DNA from: Rickettsiaceae bacterium
GTDB taxonomy: Bacteria; Pseudomonadota; Alphaproteobacteria; Rickettsiales; Rickettsiaceae
Assembly (NCBI GenBank): GCA_024236375.1
Contig: JACKKP010000001.1
Coordinates: 1 to 64,000, forward strand
Direction: 5' to 3'
DNA length: 64,000 bases
Part shown: in pieces, positions 47,801 through 56,733 of the stretch
How the letters are laid out: each line of letters begins with the position of its first letter
How positions within the stretch are numbered: the first letter of the stretch is position 1
Notes under the pieces: model-generated
Database searches by the model: none
The model's input: the letters and a program-made list of their open reading frames with translations, nothing else
Told to the model about the DNA's origin: nothing
Translations under genes and position numbers: made by a program

Positions 47801-47980
47801 TGTGATTTCTCTTATTTCTTGGCAATTATTGACACAAATTAATTTGCGGATATTTTTTAATATCACTAAAACATAAAGCTTTTATATCAATTAGAGTCAA
47901 ATATTACAATAGAAATTTTGTTTATTCTTAGAACAGTATGAGTTGATCTATTATAAATTATTAGTTTTGTGGCTAATATA

Positions 47981-49063
47981 TTAATAAATAAAATCTAAAT
48001 CTTGTTTATTAGTTATAGCTTCACGTATACGTTGCATCAAATTTTGGAAATATTGTATATTATGCCAAGTAAGCAACATAGAACCAATGATTTCTCCTAT
48101 TCTTACTGTATGATGTAAGTAAGCTTTTGAATAATGAGTGCAAGCAGGACAGGGGCAGTCAGTTTCTAATGGTTCAGTATCGTCAGCATATTTACTATTA
48201 CGAATATTCACAGTACCTTGTTTTGTGAAGGCTTGGCCGTTACGTCCTGAGCGTGTTGGAATAACACAATCAAACATATCTACTCCTCTTTTAACAGCGC
48301 CAATAATATCAGATGGCTTACCAACTCCCATAAGATAACGTGGTTTATTATAAGGTAATAAATCAGGTGCATAATCTAATACAGAAAACATAACATCTTG
48401 ACCTTCTCCTACTGCAAGCCCCCCAATTGCGTAACCTTCAAAATCTAATTTAATCAGGTCAGTAGCAGACATCTGACGTAATTCTTGATAAATTCCACCT
48501 TGTAATATGCCAAATTGAGCATAACCTTCGCGTATTTTGAAAGCATTGCGTGAGCGCTGAGCCCATCTGGAAGTTAATTGCATTGATAATTTGGTATCTT
48601 CAAAACTACAAGGATATGGAGTACATTCATCAAATGCCATAGTTATAGTACTATCTAACTTATATTGGATATCTGTTGATATTTCAGGAGATAACATATG
48701 CTTACTTCCATCAATATGTGAACGAAATATCACCCCTTCTTCACTAATTTTTCTTAAATCAGATAGTGACATTACTTGGAAACCTCCAGAGTCTGTCAAT
48801 ATAGGTCCATCCCAATTCATAAATTGTCTTAAGCCACCAAATCTGGCGATCTTATCTGCTCCTGGTTTAAGCATTAAATGATAGGTATTGCCAAGTATCA
48901 CATCACTTCCTGTAGTTTTTACTGATTCAGGAAACATAGCTTTAACAGTGCCTCTAGTACCAACTGGCATAAAAGCAGGTGTACGAATTATACCGTGTGC
49001 TGTTTCTATAATGCCAGTGCGGGCTTTATTATGTATATGTCGTATTTGAAACTTGAATTTCAT
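47981..49063 (-). CDS. tgt: Queuine tRNA-ribosyltransferase
   Basis: A 360-residue TIM-barrel enzyme exchanging G34 for preQ1. ILTDSGGFQVMSL carries the catalytic Asp, GGLAVGEGQ follows, VIPTRSGRNGQAFT contains the loop, and zinc ligands CPCPACTHYSKAYLHH are intact. The stop/start junction with queA is at 49063. Confidence 0.97.
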   Translation of the reverse strand: MKFKFQIRHIHNKARTGIIETAHGIIRTPAFMPVGTRGTVKAMFPESVKTTGSDVILGNTYHLMLKPGADKIARFGGLRQFMNWDGPILTDSGGFQVMSLSDLRKISEEGVIFRSHIDGSKHMLSPEISTDIQYKLDSTITMAFDECTPYPCSFEDTKLSMQLTSRWAQRSRNAFKIREGYAQFGILQGGIYQELRQMSATDLIKLDFEGYAIGGLAVGEGQDVMFSVLDYAPDLLPYNKPRYLMGVGKPSDIIGAVKRGVDMFDCVIPTRSGRNGQAFTKQGTVNIRNSKYADDTEPLETDCPCPACTHYSKAYLHHTVRIGEIIGSMLLTWHNIQYFQNLMQRIREAITNKQDLDFIY

Positions 49064-50106
49064 TAGTCTAGTCTGTTTAATATCATTGCATCACCATAGC
49101 TAAAAAAGCGTAAATTGTGGCTAATAGCATATTTGTATAATGCCTTAGCTTTATCAGTGCCTATAAAAGCACACACTAACATAAAGAGGGTCGATTTGGG
49201 AAGATGAAAATTTGTTACTAGAGCATCAGCTATTTGAAACTGGTATCCTGGTTTAATGAAAATATCAGTTTTGATTGCTCCAGGCTTAATTATATTATTT
49301 TCTGCATGTGATTCGAGAGTGCGGATTGTAGTAGTGCCAACTGCAATTATACGTCTAGTTTCTTGCTTTGCTCTATTAATCATATTAGCAGCCTCTTGAG
49401 ATATTTCGCACCATTCTTCGTGCATTATATGATCTTGTAGATTATCACTCCTCACTGGTAGAAATGTACCTCCACCCACATGTAAAGTGACAAAAGCAAT
49501 TTCAACGCCTTTGTTTCTAATTCTTTCTAGTAAATCACTAGTAAAATGTAAGCCAGCTGTAGGAGCAGCTACAGAACCTTGCTCGTTACTATATACTGTT
49601 TGATACCGGTCTTTATCTAGTGACGCAGATTTTCCATATCTTTTGATATATTGAGGAAGTGGCACTTCACCGTATTTTTCTAAAAAATCGAAAATATTCT
49701 GATTATGTAAATGAAATTTGATATTTATTTCACCATATTCTTTTTTATCAGAGATAATCAGTTGATGCTTATCAATATGAAATATATCACCTATCTTTAA
49801 TTTTTTAGCAGGTTTTGCAAAGCAGGACCACTCATTTATATCTATTGGTTTATTTAGATTAATGTTAATCGATGCACCTTGTGCAGAAGTAAGAGTGAGC
49901 TTTGCATTAATAACTTTACTATTATTAAATACAACTAAATCACCAGCTTTAAAAAAATCAATTATTTCATAAAAATTGACTATTCTGCTATTGTGCACCT
50001 CTTCAGATGCAATAAGTAATTTTGCATGATCTCTTTTATCCGAAGGTATTTGAGCAATTAATTGTTCTGGGAGATCAAAATCAAAATCTTGTAGTTTCAT
50101 TATCAA
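49063..50106 (-). CDS. queA: S-adenosylmethionine:tRNA ribosyltransferase-isomerase
   Basis: A 347-residue enzyme making epoxyqueuosine from preQ1-tRNA and SAM. DFDLPEQLIAQIP at the start, YQTVYSNEQGSVAAPTAGLHFT and HVGGGTFLPVR and FHLPKSTLFMLVCAF are classical. Adjacent to tgt, so queuosine is probably built rather than only salvaged as queuine. Confidence 0.97.
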   Translation of the reverse strand: MIMKLQDFDFDLPEQLIAQIPSDKRDHAKLLIASEEVHNSRIVNFYEIIDFFKAGDLVVFNNSKVINAKLTLTSAQGASININLNKPIDINEWSCFAKPAKKLKIGDIFHIDKHQLIISDKKEYGEINIKFHLHNQNIFDFLEKYGEVPLPQYIKRYGKSASLDKDRYQTVYSNEQGSVAAPTAGLHFTSDLLERIRNKGVEIAFVTLHVGGGTFLPVRSDNLQDHIMHEEWCEISQEAANMINRAKQETRRIIAVGTTTIRTLESHAENNIIKPGAIKTDIFIKPGYQFQIADALVTNFHLPKSTLFMLVCAFIGTDKAKALYKYAISHNLRFFSYGDAMILNRLD

Positions 50107-50112
50107 TATTAA

Positions 50113-50361
50113 TTATTTGTTATAATTGAGAAATTTATGCCGGATGATACCATAAATCGATATAAATAACCATAAACATTCGATAACTACCGATGCTGTA
50201 TTCCAATTATAAACCAGAGAATATAGGAGAAATAGAGAACCAAACAGATTCATTAGTAAATATACAGTAGAAGTAGCATTATATTTTTCTGTTTGTAAGA
50301 ATAAAAACGCCATAATGATAAATACTACTCCGACTAAACCCACCACATCAGCAAAGCTCAT
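50113..50361 (-). CDS. Small CBU_0592-like membrane protein
   Basis: 82 residues with three hydrophobic spans (VGLVGVVFIIMAFLFLQ; STVYLLMNLFGSLFLLYSLV; SVVIECLWLFISIYGIIR). The LNxxGSxFLLxSLxYxWNxxSVxIE pattern matches the CBU_0592 family of unknown function. It lies 6 bp upstream of queA in the same direction. Confidence 0.65.
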   Translation of the reverse strand: MSFADVVGLVGVVFIIMAFLFLQTEKYNATSTVYLLMNLFGSLFLLYSLVYNWNTASVVIECLWLFISIYGIIRHKFLNYNK

Positions 50362-50470
50362 ATTATCAAAATTTAATTTATATATTTAAAAGTTCATATA
50401 AATAAGAAAATTAATCATGCAAAATCTTTTCCGAGAAAATCAATAAAGATCAATTGAATATTGTATTTTC

Positions 50471-50878
50471 TTATATTTTTTTCATCGAAATTATGATATG
50501 CGATGGATATTTTTTCATTGAACCTGTTGATGCGTCTACAATAAAACCAGGCCAAAACAAAAGGTTGCCTATAATGGCTCCATCAAAACTTTGCGTTGAT
50601 GTAACAGATATTTGTTTATAATCAGTTTTTGCACATTTAAATTCTAATATACCTTGATCTTTATCAATGGAGATAAAAGCATTCGTATCAAGCGATATGT
50701 TATATCCTGCTCCTTTGCTGGTAGTGATATTACACACTACATTAGTTAACATCTCCTTTGTATCGGAGTCAACTGCTTTAATAAAAATATTTTGATTCGG
50801 ACCAGAAATCAAAGTTGCGCATGATGTTAACACAAAACAAGTGATCGCTAAAATGAATATATTGAGAAGGTTTTTCAT
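50471..50878 (-). CDS. Predicted small outer-membrane lipoprotein
   Basis: 135 residues. A lipobox FVLTSC lies after a hydrophobic signal (NIFILAITCFVL), predicted acylation at Cys19. The mature part has a beta-rich PEGA-like stretch and a conserved-looking end NLLFWPGFIVDASTGSMKKYP, reminiscent of Gram-negative lipoproteins with an FWPGxxVDxxTGAxxxYP motif. Function unknown. Confidence 0.75.
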   Translation of the reverse strand: MKNLLNIFILAITCFVLTSCATLISGPNQNIFIKAVDSDTKEMLTNVVCNITTSKGAGYNISLDTNAFISIDKDQGILEFKCAKTDYKQISVTSTQSFDGAIIGNLLFWPGFIVDASTGSMKKYPSHIIISMKKI

Positions 50879-51037
50879 AAATCATAATTATTATTAATAT
50901 AATCTATTTATCATATAAAGCTTTGCTAAGTCAATTTTTATTTGCATAATTATGTTATTTATAAGTTGATACCTGTTGATTATCTATGATTTTTGTTTAT
51001 TTTTATGATTACTAATTAATAGTAGACATTTTTTGAT

Positions 51038-52783
51038 ATGAAGAAAATATTAGATATATTCCACTCAATGGTAGATTATAGAATCTCACTTAAAGAATTA
51101 TATTTTTCACTCAGTACGTGGTTTATTCTTTTATTATTCTTTATTTCTATAACAACACAATTTAACACTAATCTGATAATTGCTAATCTATCGATAGCAC
51201 TCTGCTTATATTTTATCATTATCTTAATTACAAACCGAATTTTATTATCAGGGTTTATCACATTATTATTTGCTGTGTCATTTGATTATATCAAATTAAT
51301 TAAATGGAAATTTTTAATGCAAGATCTTTCCGCTGCTGACTTTTTTATGCTGAAACTTCTGATTAATCATGGATTATTTCGCCTAATTTACGAATATGCT
51401 ACAAAAGAGATTTACCTTATTATAATTTTGTTAGCAATCAATATTATTCTACTAGGTAATAAATCAGATACTTTATTAGATAGAAAACAGTTAGGAGTAC
51501 GCAATTTTTATGCTTTTCGTTTAGTTTCAGTCGTAGTGGCGCTACTATTGGGTGCTAAGATATTTGAACTAGCTATGGATAATAAGTCCCACCTCGGCAC
51601 AGCTATTGAATCTATTAAATCAGAACGAGCTCAATATCCAAGGAGAGTTTATGGTCCATTTGCAGATATTATCTTTACCCTACAAGATATATATATTAGA
51701 CCGATTGAAAGTAAAATCTCACAAGATGATATATTAGCAGAAATTAAAAACCATAATTATCCTATGATCACTGATCAAAAAGATATGCCTGATATAGTGG
51801 TAATACTGAATGAATCAGTATTTAATCCTAATACTCTAGATTATGATTTTGCAGATAATTTTGAATTCAAATTTTTTGAGGCAAATCAATATACTAAATA
51901 TAGCGGTATTTTAAATGTAAATACTTTTGGTGGTAGTTCTTGGATTAGTGAGTATGAAGTGAATACTGGAATTCCTCACAAAGCAATGTCTGGGCCAAGT
52001 TATATGCCCTTCATTACATTAGTTCCCCATACACAAAATTCAATAATGTCACATTTGCGTAATTTGGGTTATCAAGTAGAAGTTGTGTATCCTGTAGATA
52101 AAAATTTTTCATTAGCCTTAGATTCTTATACAAAACTTGGAGCGCACCAGATTAATGATATATATGAATTTGGTTTTAAGCCAGAGAGTTGGGGAAAAAT
52201 TCCTGATTCTATGATTGGTGATATGATTATCGAGGCATTGGATCGTAACCCTGGTAAACCTAAATATATTTTCGCCGCCACGATGCTTAATCATGGTCCT
52301 CATTCAAGCTTTTATCCAGATAAATTAGAGTGCGGAAAGATGATGAATGATAAATTATGTTCAAAATTAAATGATTATATTGATCGTCTCAGAAAAACAG
52401 ACATTGATCAGACGAATTTGATTAATCAATTAATGAAACGTAATAAGAAAACTATTATAGTAAATTTTGGAGATCATATGCCTTCTTTTGAAGGTTTTTC
52501 AGTCCAATTGAGACTGAAGCGTGCAATCAAAGATTATTACAAAACTTTCTATAATATACATACAAATTTTGATATAGAAGAAAAAACTAATTATCAATTT
52601 TTAGATATAACATTTATCCCGGGATTAGTTTTAGATATCGCCAAATTAAACACTCAACCGTTTTATCAGGCTAATGCTTTAATGCGCAAAAAATGCCATG
52701 GTCAAATTGAATCATGTGTTGATAAACATCATAATTTATATGAGAGTTATCAAAGTTTAATTATACACCAATTAGGTTTTTGA
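51038..52783 (+). CDS. Membrane sulfatase/phosphoethanolamine-transferase-like enzyme (LTA synthase superfamily)
   Basis: A 581-residue protein with about five N-terminal membrane spans (to residue ~180) and a periplasmic alkaline-phosphatase-fold domain. DMPDIVVILNESVFNP gives the first metal-binding region, NTFGGSSWISEYEVNTG the nucleophile loop, and IVNFGDHMPSFEG the C-terminal Asp-His metal pair. Relatives transfer phosphoglycerol or phosphoethanolamine to glycans or lipids. The nucleophile position appears to be Ser rather than the usual Thr. Monocistronic; target unknown. Confidence 0.8.
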   Translation: MKKILDIFHSMVDYRISLKELYFSLSTWFILLLFFISITTQFNTNLIIANLSIALCLYFIIILITNRILLSGFITLLFAVSFDYIKLIKWKFLMQDLSAADFFMLKLLINHGLFRLIYEYATKEIYLIIILLAINIILLGNKSDTLLDRKQLGVRNFYAFRLVSVVVALLLGAKIFELAMDNKSHLGTAIESIKSERAQYPRRVYGPFADIIFTLQDIYIRPIESKISQDDILAEIKNHNYPMITDQKDMPDIVVILNESVFNPNTLDYDFADNFEFKFFEANQYTKYSGILNVNTFGGSSWISEYEVNTGIPHKAMSGPSYMPFITLVPHTQNSIMSHLRNLGYQVEVVYPVDKNFSLALDSYTKLGAHQINDIYEFGFKPESWGKIPDSMIGDMIIEALDRNPGKPKYIFAATMLNHGPHSSFYPDKLECGKMMNDKLCSKLNDYIDRLRKTDIDQTNLINQLMKRNKKTIIVNFGDHMPSFEGFSVQLRLKRAIKDYYKTFYNIHTNFDIEEKTNYQFLDITFIPGLVLDIAKLNTQPFYQANALMRKKCHGQIESCVDKHHNLYESYQSLIIHQLGF

Positions 52784-53042
52784 TAGTACTTAGCTAAGGG
52801 ACCTGACTGCTTGATAGTGATCTTACACTTTGTTAAATGGTGCTCACTTTATACCATAATTGATCCCACATAATCTTTCTGTTATTGTTACAAAATTTGG
52901 AGGATTATATGTTTATTATAATTTAATTTTTGACCTAGTTAGTTAGGTCAGTTAAAAAGCAGCATCGAGTTAAATAGATGATGATAAAATTTAAACTATA
53001 ATTATATATTAGGAACAATGCGAATAGCCGATTATTTAGATA
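52784..53042. other. Gap with a perfect hairpin, no gene seen
   Basis: No recognisable gene. A hairpin TGACCTA-GTTAGT-TAGGTCA lies at 52931-52950. A good RBS (GGAGG at about 52902) precedes an ATG that stops after five codons, which may be a chance pattern or a gene relic. Confidence 0.4.
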
Positions 53043-53199
53043 TAATTCTTTACAATAGAGTATTGCTGTGGTGTGAGTAAGAGAAAAAGCTGTGTGCTAA
53101 TCTCAAACGCTGTATCAACCAAAATTTACCTTACATGGACGACTTATATCAAGCAATTTCTTTTTTTCCTTAAATGCAATAATCTATTGTAAACGAGTA
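53043..53199. repeat. MITE-like element, copy 3 (157 bp)
   Basis: Most diverged copy. Ends TAATTCTTTACAATAGAG and the inverted counterpart finishing CGAGTA, flanked on both sides by TA. The interior blocks GAGTAAGAGAAAAAGCTG and TTACCTTACATGGA are conserved. It lies between the convergent sulfatase-like and OmpW-like genes. Confidence 0.85.
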
Positions 53200-53219
53200 T
53201 ATTTCTTACCATATGTACT

Positions 53220-53480
53220 ATATAAGGTTGACATGAAAAACGCTTGCAATAGCGTCAGCAAAGACTTTTAAGCATCTTATACATGCAATACCAATTTTGT
53301 CTACACTGCGTTTTTAGCTCAGTAATCACTGATACGCAGAATTTTACTTACTAATTTTCTAGCTATCCACATACCTAAAACTTCTTTGTAACCTTCCATA
53401 TTAACAGCAATGGCTAGAAATAACGACTTATTAATAATTTGATTATTGTCATGAATTTTAACCACTAAACACTCTTAAGT
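53220..53480 (-). pseudogene. IS256-family transposase fragment
   Basis: On the minus strand VVKIHDNNQIINKSLFLAIA then VNMEGYKEVLGMWIARK, followed after a stop/frameshift by VITELK and DKIGIACIRCLKVFADAIAS, match in order the central part of IS256/MutS-type transposases (vK..d....nk.vyvaig...eG.kevLG.Wi; di.iaC.DgLkGf.eAI). Stops and a frame change show it is dead, and both ends of the gene are missing. Confidence 0.7.
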
Positions 53481-53544
53481 ATAAAATTGATACAAAAAAG
53501 TCCTATGAGCATTGCAAAAGACTTTTTTGTATAACTAAAATTAA

Positions 53545-54240
53545 TTATAATCTAAAACCAAAACCTAGTGATATAGTAGTTGGATTTAACTTAACCTTAG
53601 ACACAGTTTTAGGTAGAGTCTGGTTAGTAGCATCTAAGAGAGCTTGTTCTAATGTAACTTTGGTTTTGAGAAAATATTGTTTTAATTCTAAACTGACATA
53701 ATTATCACTGCGAGATACTAAATCTACCCCTAACTGAAATACCGGACCATGCCCGCTTTCAACAGACACATGCTTTGATCTAGTAGTAAGAAAGCTACCA
53801 CTATAACCTGCTCCAATATATGGCCTGATGCCACCGTAAGGTGCTATATGATATTGTAAAATTGCAGAAATTGGTATAGCAGTGACTTTTTTCTTATCCA
53901 TAACTGCACTATTTGTTCCTATTGCTTGAGCAATTGCATTAATTTGTGAGCTACGTAATTTTAGAATATTTACACCAGCTGATAGTTCACCAGCAATATT
54001 AGATGAATAAAAATATGTAACACTACCTTCGGCACCATATCCCAAAGAAAATATATTTTTAGTACTAGTTGCAGTGCCTAAAGAAGTAGAGAAGGGAGTT
54101 TTTGTAGAAGAGGTCTGATAAAATACCCCCTTGAATTTAAATAATATCTGACCTTCATCCTGATAGTACGCATTGTTACTTGCATGAGTGTTATTAATGA
54201 AAAGTAGAGATAGTAAAAGAAGCTTTTTTCCCGATTTATA
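53545..54240 (-). CDS. OmpW-like outer-membrane beta-barrel protein
   Basis: About 231 residues from the ATG at 54240, which gives a clean signal peptide (KKLLLLSLLFINNTHA); the frame is open to 54282. The mature protein is built of alternating beta strands with an 8-strand barrel size, PYGGIRPYIGAGYSGSF in the middle and NPTTISLGFGFRL as the terminal strand ending in an aromatic/Leu residue, as in OmpW. It is probably a surface antigen or small hydrophobic pore. Confidence 0.75.
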   Translation of the reverse strand, partial: YKSGKKLLLLSLLFINNTHASNNAYYQDEGQILFKFKGVFYQTSSTKTPFSTSLGTATSTKNIFSLGYGAEGSVTYFYSSNIAGELSAGVNILKLRSSQINAIAQAIGTNSAVMDKKKVTAIPISAILQYHIAPYGGIRPYIGAGYSGSFLTTRSKHVSVESGHGPVFQLGVDLVSRSDNYVSLELKQYFLKTKVTLEQALLDATNQTLPKTVSKVKLNPTTISLGFGFRL

Positions 54241-54435
54241 CATAATATTTAATTTAATATTTTTATTTAAGTTTAGTTGCATTCTAAATCATAATCTGTA
54301 GAATTGCGTGAAATAATAAGTAGTAGTTCCAATTTTTTCCTGACACTTAGTGCTAATAATACCACTGAAATACTGGAAATAAAATGTAATTATTATCCAT
54401 TACAAAAGATAATATAACCATATATCAATAACAAT

Positions 54436-55305
54436 ATGCAAAAGAAATTGCAAATATATTTTATAGGAGTGTTCTGGTTTATATTGAGCACTGTTAGTAG
54501 TTCTTTTAATGATGTTATCTCAAAATATGTGGGTTCCAATATTAGTAGTTATGAAATCACTTTTTTCAGATTCTTATTCAGCAGCATAACACTTTTACCA
54601 TTTATAATTTATTATGGTACTACATCTTTGAAAACTTCTAATCCAACTGTGCACCTAATGAGAGGTTTATTGTTATTTCTTGCAATTACAGCTTGGAATT
54701 ATGGTCTCAAAATCGCTCCTATGACAACAGCAACAATAGTTAGTTTTACTATACCAATATTTGTATTAATTTTAGGATTTTTTTTCTTAAAAGAACATAT
54801 TTTATGGCAAAGATGGTTTGTAACTTTATTTGTGTTTATAGGTTTATTTATTACTGTGAATCCTGAAAATAGTAGCTTTAATCCTGCAATCATGGTGCTT
54901 ATTATGGCTGCAATATTATTTGCAATTTTGGATATCATCAATAAAAAATTTGTTATTAAAGAAACAATGATTAGTATGCTGTTTTACTCAGCGATTACTA
55001 CTGCTATTTTTGCGTTTCCGTTTGCATTACAAAATTGGAATACTCCTTCTAACTCTGAATTATTATTATTATTTGTATTAGGCGCTAGTGCTAATTTAAT
55101 ATTATTCTTGCTATTAAAAGCTTTTGCATTAGTTGATGCGACTGCTTTAGCACCATATAGATATTTTGAATTGGTGATTTCAGGATTAGCTTCATATTTT
55201 ATATTTGCTGAACTCCCTACAAGAGCAACAATATTAGGAGCACTTATTATAATACCTTCAACTCTGTTTATCATATATTCAGAAAAAAAATATCTTAAAG
55301 AATAA
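54436..55305 (+). CDS. sam: DMT-family transporter, probable S-adenosylmethionine importer (Sam-like)
   Basis: A 289-residue protein of ten membrane spans with two EamA repeats. From memory it follows closely the characterised Rickettsia prowazekii SAM transporter: SSFNDVISKYVGS, YEITFFRFLFSSITLLPF, MRGLLLFLAITAWNYGL, LDIINKKFVIKETMISML, and PYRYFELVISGLASYFIF are all in matching order. Role: import of SAM from the host cytosol for methylases such as TrmD, RlmE and QueA in this window. Preceded by an AT-rich 150-bp gap. Confidence 0.82.
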   Translation: MQKKLQIYFIGVFWFILSTVSSSFNDVISKYVGSNISSYEITFFRFLFSSITLLPFIIYYGTTSLKTSNPTVHLMRGLLLFLAITAWNYGLKIAPMTTATIVSFTIPIFVLILGFFFLKEHILWQRWFVTLFVFIGLFITVNPENSSFNPAIMVLIMAAILFAILDIINKKFVIKETMISMLFYSAITTAIFAFPFALQNWNTPSNSELLLLFVLGASANLILFLLLKAFALVDATALAPYRYFELVISGLASYFIFAELPTRATILGALIIIPSTLFIIYSEKKYLKE

Positions 55306-55439
55306 GGTTAAAACTAAGTTTCTAATATACCAAATATTCATAAAAATATTGCTTTTATAGTCGATATTATTTATGTTACAGGAACTATATACAATGTTAT
55401 TGCGGATATATTTTTAACGAATTCAAGAGTAACTATGAG

Positions 55440-56717
55440 ATGAAAAAAATTAAATTAATATTTGTTGGTGGAGTAGCTAATGCATTTGAGTGGTATGATT
55501 ATGCTTTATTTGGTCATTTTGTCACAGTATTGAGTATAAAATTTTTTCCATCGGACGATCCACAAGCTTCATTGTTAAAAACTTTCTTAGTTTTTGCTAT
55601 TGGTTATTTAGTGAGGCCACTTGGAGGGGTATTTTTTGGAATTATCGGCGACAAATTTGGACGCAAAACAGCTCTTAGTTCTGCTATAATATGTATGGCT
55701 TTTCCAACAGCCTTGATAGGATTATTACCTTCTTATGAAACTTTAGGTATTGTATCAACAATTATGATGGTGATTACCAGAATTATACAAGGACTTTCAA
55801 TGGGGGGTGCATTGACAGGCTCTATATCATTTATCATAGAACATAGTGATAGAAGTAATAGGGGATTAATGAGCAGTATCACCATGTCTAGTATTTGTGT
55901 GGGAATGTTACTTGGCTCTCTCTCAGCGTTTTTAACTAAACAACTTTTTTCACCTGAAAATTTCTTGAGTTATGGTTGGAGAATTCCTTTCATTATAGGT
56001 ATTGGAGTATTTTTGATGGGGCAATATATTAAAAAATATACCCAAGAAACTCCCCTTTTTGAAGAATCTAAGTATAGAGGAGAAATTGAGAAAAATCCTC
56101 TTAGCAAAGCTTTCAAAAGTCACTGGTTTGAAATGTTAGTTTCAATTTTTATTAATGCTACTGGTTCTATTATATTTTATATGGAAGCAATCTACATTGC
56201 GTCTTTCTTAAAAGTAAAAAGAGGTTTTGTAGAATTGCATGTAGATTACTTAATTAATGCGTGTTTCATAATAATGATATTTGGTACTCTCTTTGCAGGT
56301 TGGTTAGCGGATCGTATTCAGGATAGAAGAAAAATATTTGTAGTGAATATAATTTTAGTAATAATTTGTACTCCATACTTACTTAATATTTTTGAAAACG
56401 CTGATTTTATAATGGTAGTTTTTGCACAAATTGCAATTGCATTAATGGCAGCAATATATATCGGTGCTGAACCTGCGCTACAGGCAGAATTATATACTAC
56501 TTCTGTGCGTAGCACTGCTTTATCTGTGTCTTATAATACAGCAACCAGTATTTTTGGTGGCACTGCTCCTTATATATTAGAGGCTTTATTACAACACACT
56601 GGGACAATTATGTCTGCTGCTTATTATATAATTATGATCTCTATCTTAAGTTTGATCGCTTTATATTATTATCGTAATAATTCTCTACAAGATTATCAAT
56701 TAGATATAATAAATTAG
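55440..56717 (+). CDS. MFS transporter of the metabolite:H+ symporter (ProP-like) family, next to putA
   Basis: A 425-residue carrier with about 12 spans. GGVANAFEWYDYALFGHF and RPLGGVFFGIIGDKFGRK are the family motifs, followed by RIIQGLSMGGALTGS. It lies 16 bp upstream of putA in the same direction, so proline or a proline betaine is the likely substrate; this is inference from context. Confidence 0.9.
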   Translation: MKKIKLIFVGGVANAFEWYDYALFGHFVTVLSIKFFPSDDPQASLLKTFLVFAIGYLVRPLGGVFFGIIGDKFGRKTALSSAIICMAFPTALIGLLPSYETLGIVSTIMMVITRIIQGLSMGGALTGSISFIIEHSDRSNRGLMSSITMSSICVGMLLGSLSAFLTKQLFSPENFLSYGWRIPFIIGIGVFLMGQYIKKYTQETPLFEESKYRGEIEKNPLSKAFKSHWFEMLVSIFINATGSIIFYMEAIYIASFLKVKRGFVELHVDYLINACFIIMIFGTLFAGWLADRIQDRRKIFVVNIILVIICTPYLLNIFENADFIMVVFAQIAIALMAAIYIGAEPALQAELYTTSVRSTALSVSYNTATSIFGGTAPYILEALLQHTGTIMSAAYYIIMISILSLIALYYYRNNSLQDYQLDIIN

Positions 56718-56733
56718 TAAATATATTACCAAT

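Noticed and set aside
31882..53199. CRISPR array formed by the repeated elements
   Set aside because: Copies are about 150 bp, 10 kb apart and have inverted ends; there are no short direct repeats with spacers anywhere in the window.
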